Shown: in pieces, positions 7,937-10,419 of the stretch | Position numbering within the stretch: position 1 is the first letter of the stretch | Layout of the letters: every line of letters starts with the position of its first letter | Assembly (NCBI GenBank): GCA_019137255.1 | Contig: WPDH01000213.1 | Location: forward strand, 1 to 10,419 | Source: Corinectria fuckeliana | Lineage: Eukaryota > Ascomycota > Sordariomycetes > Hypocreales > Nectriaceae | Length of the DNA: 10,419 nt | Reading direction: 5' to 3' | The notes under the pieces: generated by a model | What the model was told of the DNA's origin: nothing | The model's input: the letters and a program-made list of their open reading frames with translations, nothing else | Database searches by the model: none | Program-made: the position numbers and the translations under genes

Positions 7937-8673
7937 AGAATAGTATAATAAGTCTCTACTAAGACTAGGTAAATACTATAGTAGGTAGCTATATAGTTTA
8001 TACTTATATATATAAAATATATAAAGCTTTACTATTTACTACTATTACTACTATTTAAGCCCTAATAAAAGCTCTTTAGTAAGAGAGGGGTGCTAATAAT
8101 ATAAGTGTAAGTTAGTTTTATAGTATATATATAAGCTAATAGTATATAAGAGGAGAAGCTTAAGAGGCTTAAAAATATAGCCTTTTAGGCAAAAAGTTAA
8201 GCTCTTAAGTATATATATATTATACTTATAGTAGTAACTATAAGCTTAATATCTAACTAGTTTAATATACTAGTTAGTAAGATTAATTATATTACTAAGA
8301 TACTTAAGTATCTTAAATATATTATAGTCTTAGCTCTTACCTGTCTAAGAAGTGTTTTTATCTTTATAGTAATTAGGTTATTAGCCCCTAAGGGAACTAG
8401 TAAGAAGGATAGTAATAGTAATAATAAGGCTAGTAAGACTAGTAATAATACTATTACTAGTAAAAATATAAAAAAGAGTAATATAAATATATAGGGTTAG
8501 ATAGTAAGTAGTAAAAGTGTAGGTTTAGGTTAAGTCTATAAGTTAGTATTATAAGCTTAGAGGATTTTAATAGGAGGTTAAAAGATTTAATTAGAATTAG
8601 TAGCTATTATAATTAGGCTAGTTTTTTACCTTTTATAGCTTTTTCTAAGTATATTTTATACTTTTTATAAGAG
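7937..8673 (-). other. 3' UTR of LINE copy 2
   Basis: This aligns with 2264-3000 at an offset of 5673 bp and is more AT-rich. It keeps the 8-bp inverted repeat (8253-8277) and a weakened version of the hairpin near 8072-8087. Confidence 0.6.
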
Positions 8674-10419
8674 GGGTAAAAAGCACTTAGTGTAATAATA
8701 TACTATTCTTATTATAAGACTATAAACTTAATTATAGTTACTATAAATTTATAAGGCTAGTTTATAGTATAAGATAATATATTAGCTTAGAAACTATTAG
8801 GTAAGTAGTTAAGTAGTTTTATACTTAGATAGTTAGAGCTTAAACTTATATTAGTTTTATAGTAGGTTTATTAGGTATTCTTATTATTTAGTATACTTAG
8901 AGTAAAAGATAATAATATATTTAGGTGTTTTTTTACTAGTCTTATATAGGTATTATAGTAAAAGTATATTAGGTATATACCTTTAGAAGAGAAAGCTTTT
9001 AAGACTAATTTTTCCTATTTATAACTATATAAGTATTAAGCTTTAATATTTATTAAGATCTTAGTATAAGTATAATACTTTTTTATTATTAGTAAGAGAA
9101 TAAGCTTTAGCTAGTTTAAGTTAATTAGTCTTTTAGTACTCTCTTACTTTATCTTAGAGTTAAGTTTATTATATAGTCTATTTAGAAAGAGTATAAGCTT
9201 TTATTACTACTAATATTAGTTTACACCTTTTATAAGAGAGCTAGCTTTTAAGCTAATTTCTAACTTCTTACTATAGTTACTATTATAGTTCTTATTACTA
9301 CTTATAGTAAATCTACCTTAAAGCTATAGTAGTAGTAGCCCTAATAAGCTAAGTAGTATTTTATCTCTTAGTATAGCTATAAAATTAAGCAGCTAGTTTA
9401 TTAAGGTAAATATTAAGAGAGGGGATAGCTAGCTTTATCTTTAGTAGGTAAGTAAGTATAGCTTTATAAGCTTTTATTACTATATATAAGTTTTAAGTTT
9501 ATTCTAATATAAGTACTTATATAATACCTTAAGGCTTACTACTAGAGGCTGTTAAGGTGTAATAGGCTCTTATATTATAGACTATAATAAAATAAATAAC
9601 TTATATATAAATTAATCTTACTTTTTTAAGACTAACCTCTTATATACTTATAGTAATTATAATAAGAGCCTAGTATTAGTACTTAAGTTTCTCTTTAAGA
9701 TAGTTTATATATAAGCCTTATAGTAGTTTATAATAAAAAAAGAGTCTAAGAAACTTATAGGTTTAGGTAGGCTATACTATTAAGTCTCTAAGTTAGATTT
9801 ATATCTAGTCTGCTATATATTTATAAGTAAAGTAGAAAAGTTATACTTTATTTAGTTTCTAAGTTATACTATTTATTTAGGCCTAATTATTATATATTTC
9901 TTATATAGCCTTAAGCTAGGTTTAGGTCTTTTTTATATTATAGCTAAATACTAGCAGGTTTATATTATTTGTAAATCTAATAACTAATATCTTAAGAGTA
10001 TTATTAAGAGCTTTATAAAGGCTAGAAATAAAAAGAATAAATAGAATAAGTAATAGAAAGAATTCTTAGGGGACTCTTATTTTAACTTTAATTAGGTTAA
10101 AAGTTTAGCTATTAAATTAAAGCTATACTATTTATAATATAAGATAGCTAGTAAGCTATACTAAGAGCTATCTAAAGAATTCTTTTAGTTATAAAATAGT
10201 AATAAGTTATTTATAGTTAATACTATTAAAAGCTCTTATAAAGTTAAGCTAGAAGAGAGAGGTAAGACTATATTAAGCTTATACTATATATACTACTTTA
10301 ATAACTATAGCTAGAGCTAGCTCTATTAACTTTCTAAGCTTATTACCTATTTGCTCTAAGAGTAGTAACTTCTTCTTTTTTACTATAGTTATAATATACT
10401 TACTAATAACTATTTTAAT
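8674..10419 (-). pseudogene. LINE ORF2, copy 2, C-terminal half (truncated by window edge)
   Basis: This is the counterpart of 3001-4746 in copy 1, beginning inside the reverse transcriptase just after the SLLN-type motif. The catalytic box at 9964-9975 reads F-T-N-N here against F-I-D-N in copy 1. Read together as successive G-to-A and C-to-T changes, the two point to an ancestral F-A-D-D. The same C-terminal blocks are present but with more stops and more TA dinucleotides. It is non-functional. Confidence 0.82.

Larger units (their letters stand above)
7927..10419 (-). mobile_element. RIP-inactivated LINE, copy 2, 3' part (continues beyond window)
   Basis: This stretch matches 2254-4746 at a constant offset of 5673 bp with no net indel. 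It covers the 3' UTR, the C-terminal region and about half of the reverse transcriptase, and its 5' remainder lies outside the window. By hand count the first 180 or so bases differ from copy 1 at about 18 positions, all transitions, and mostly with A or T in this copy. I see no CpG anywhere in this stretch, so it is the more strongly mutated of the two. Its 3' end abuts the 5' end of copy 1, making a tandem head-to-tail arrangement. Confidence 0.88.

Noticed and set aside
1..10419. tRNA, rRNA, CRISPR arrays or bacterial operon signals
   Set aside because: No cloverleaf with A and B boxes, no conserved rRNA core and no regularly spaced repeats were seen, and the RIP pattern shows a fungal genome.

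Overview
The window is a piece of a filamentous-fungus (probable ascomycete) AT-rich compartment made entirely of repeats heavily mutated by RIP (repeat-induced point mutation). CpA, TpG and CpG are almost absent, TpA is in great excess, C survives mainly as CT, CC or GC, and repeat copies differ from each other essentially only by C/T and G/A transitions. I find no intact gene, tRNA, rRNA or CRISPR array. The species cannot be named from this sequence.

Layout. Bases 1-48 hold nothing I recognise. Bases 49-2263 are two tandem copies (1109 and 1106 bp) of an unidentified repeat, here called A. It carries a purine tract, (TAA)n microsatellites and a cluster of short GCTAG/TTAG motifs. Bases 2254-7926 are one copy of a non-LTR retrotransposon (LINE) read on the minus strand. 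Bases 7927-10419 are the 3' part of a second copy in the same orientation, running off the window. The two LINE copies align at a constant offset of 5673 bp, with no net insertion or deletion over 2493 bp.

The LINE is recognisable only when TAA/TAG codons on the minus strand are read as mutated CAA/CAG/TGG. It has a short 5' leader (about 7926-7781) and ORF1, a nucleic-acid-binding protein with three relics of CCHC zinc knuckles (7780 to about 6335). ORF2 (about 6345 to 3001) has an APE-type endonuclease, a linker, a reverse transcriptase and a C-terminal Cys/His region, and a roughly 740-bp 3' UTR follows. The architecture resembles fungal Tad1-type LINEs, but the clade is an inference. In a live element ORF1 would coat the RNA and ORF2 would nick target DNA and copy the RNA into it. 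Here both frames are riddled with stops, so the element is dead.

Main points for a second look: (1) the NN gap at 4829-4830 is flanked by an identical 12-bp sequence, and collapsing it restores the ORF2 frame exactly; (2) one decamer, allowing transitions, sits at the A/A, A/LINE and LINE/LINE junctions, as a shared target site or duplication would; (3) the 5' third of the LINE is visibly less RIP-mutated than its 3' half. I found no previously undescribed functional system.
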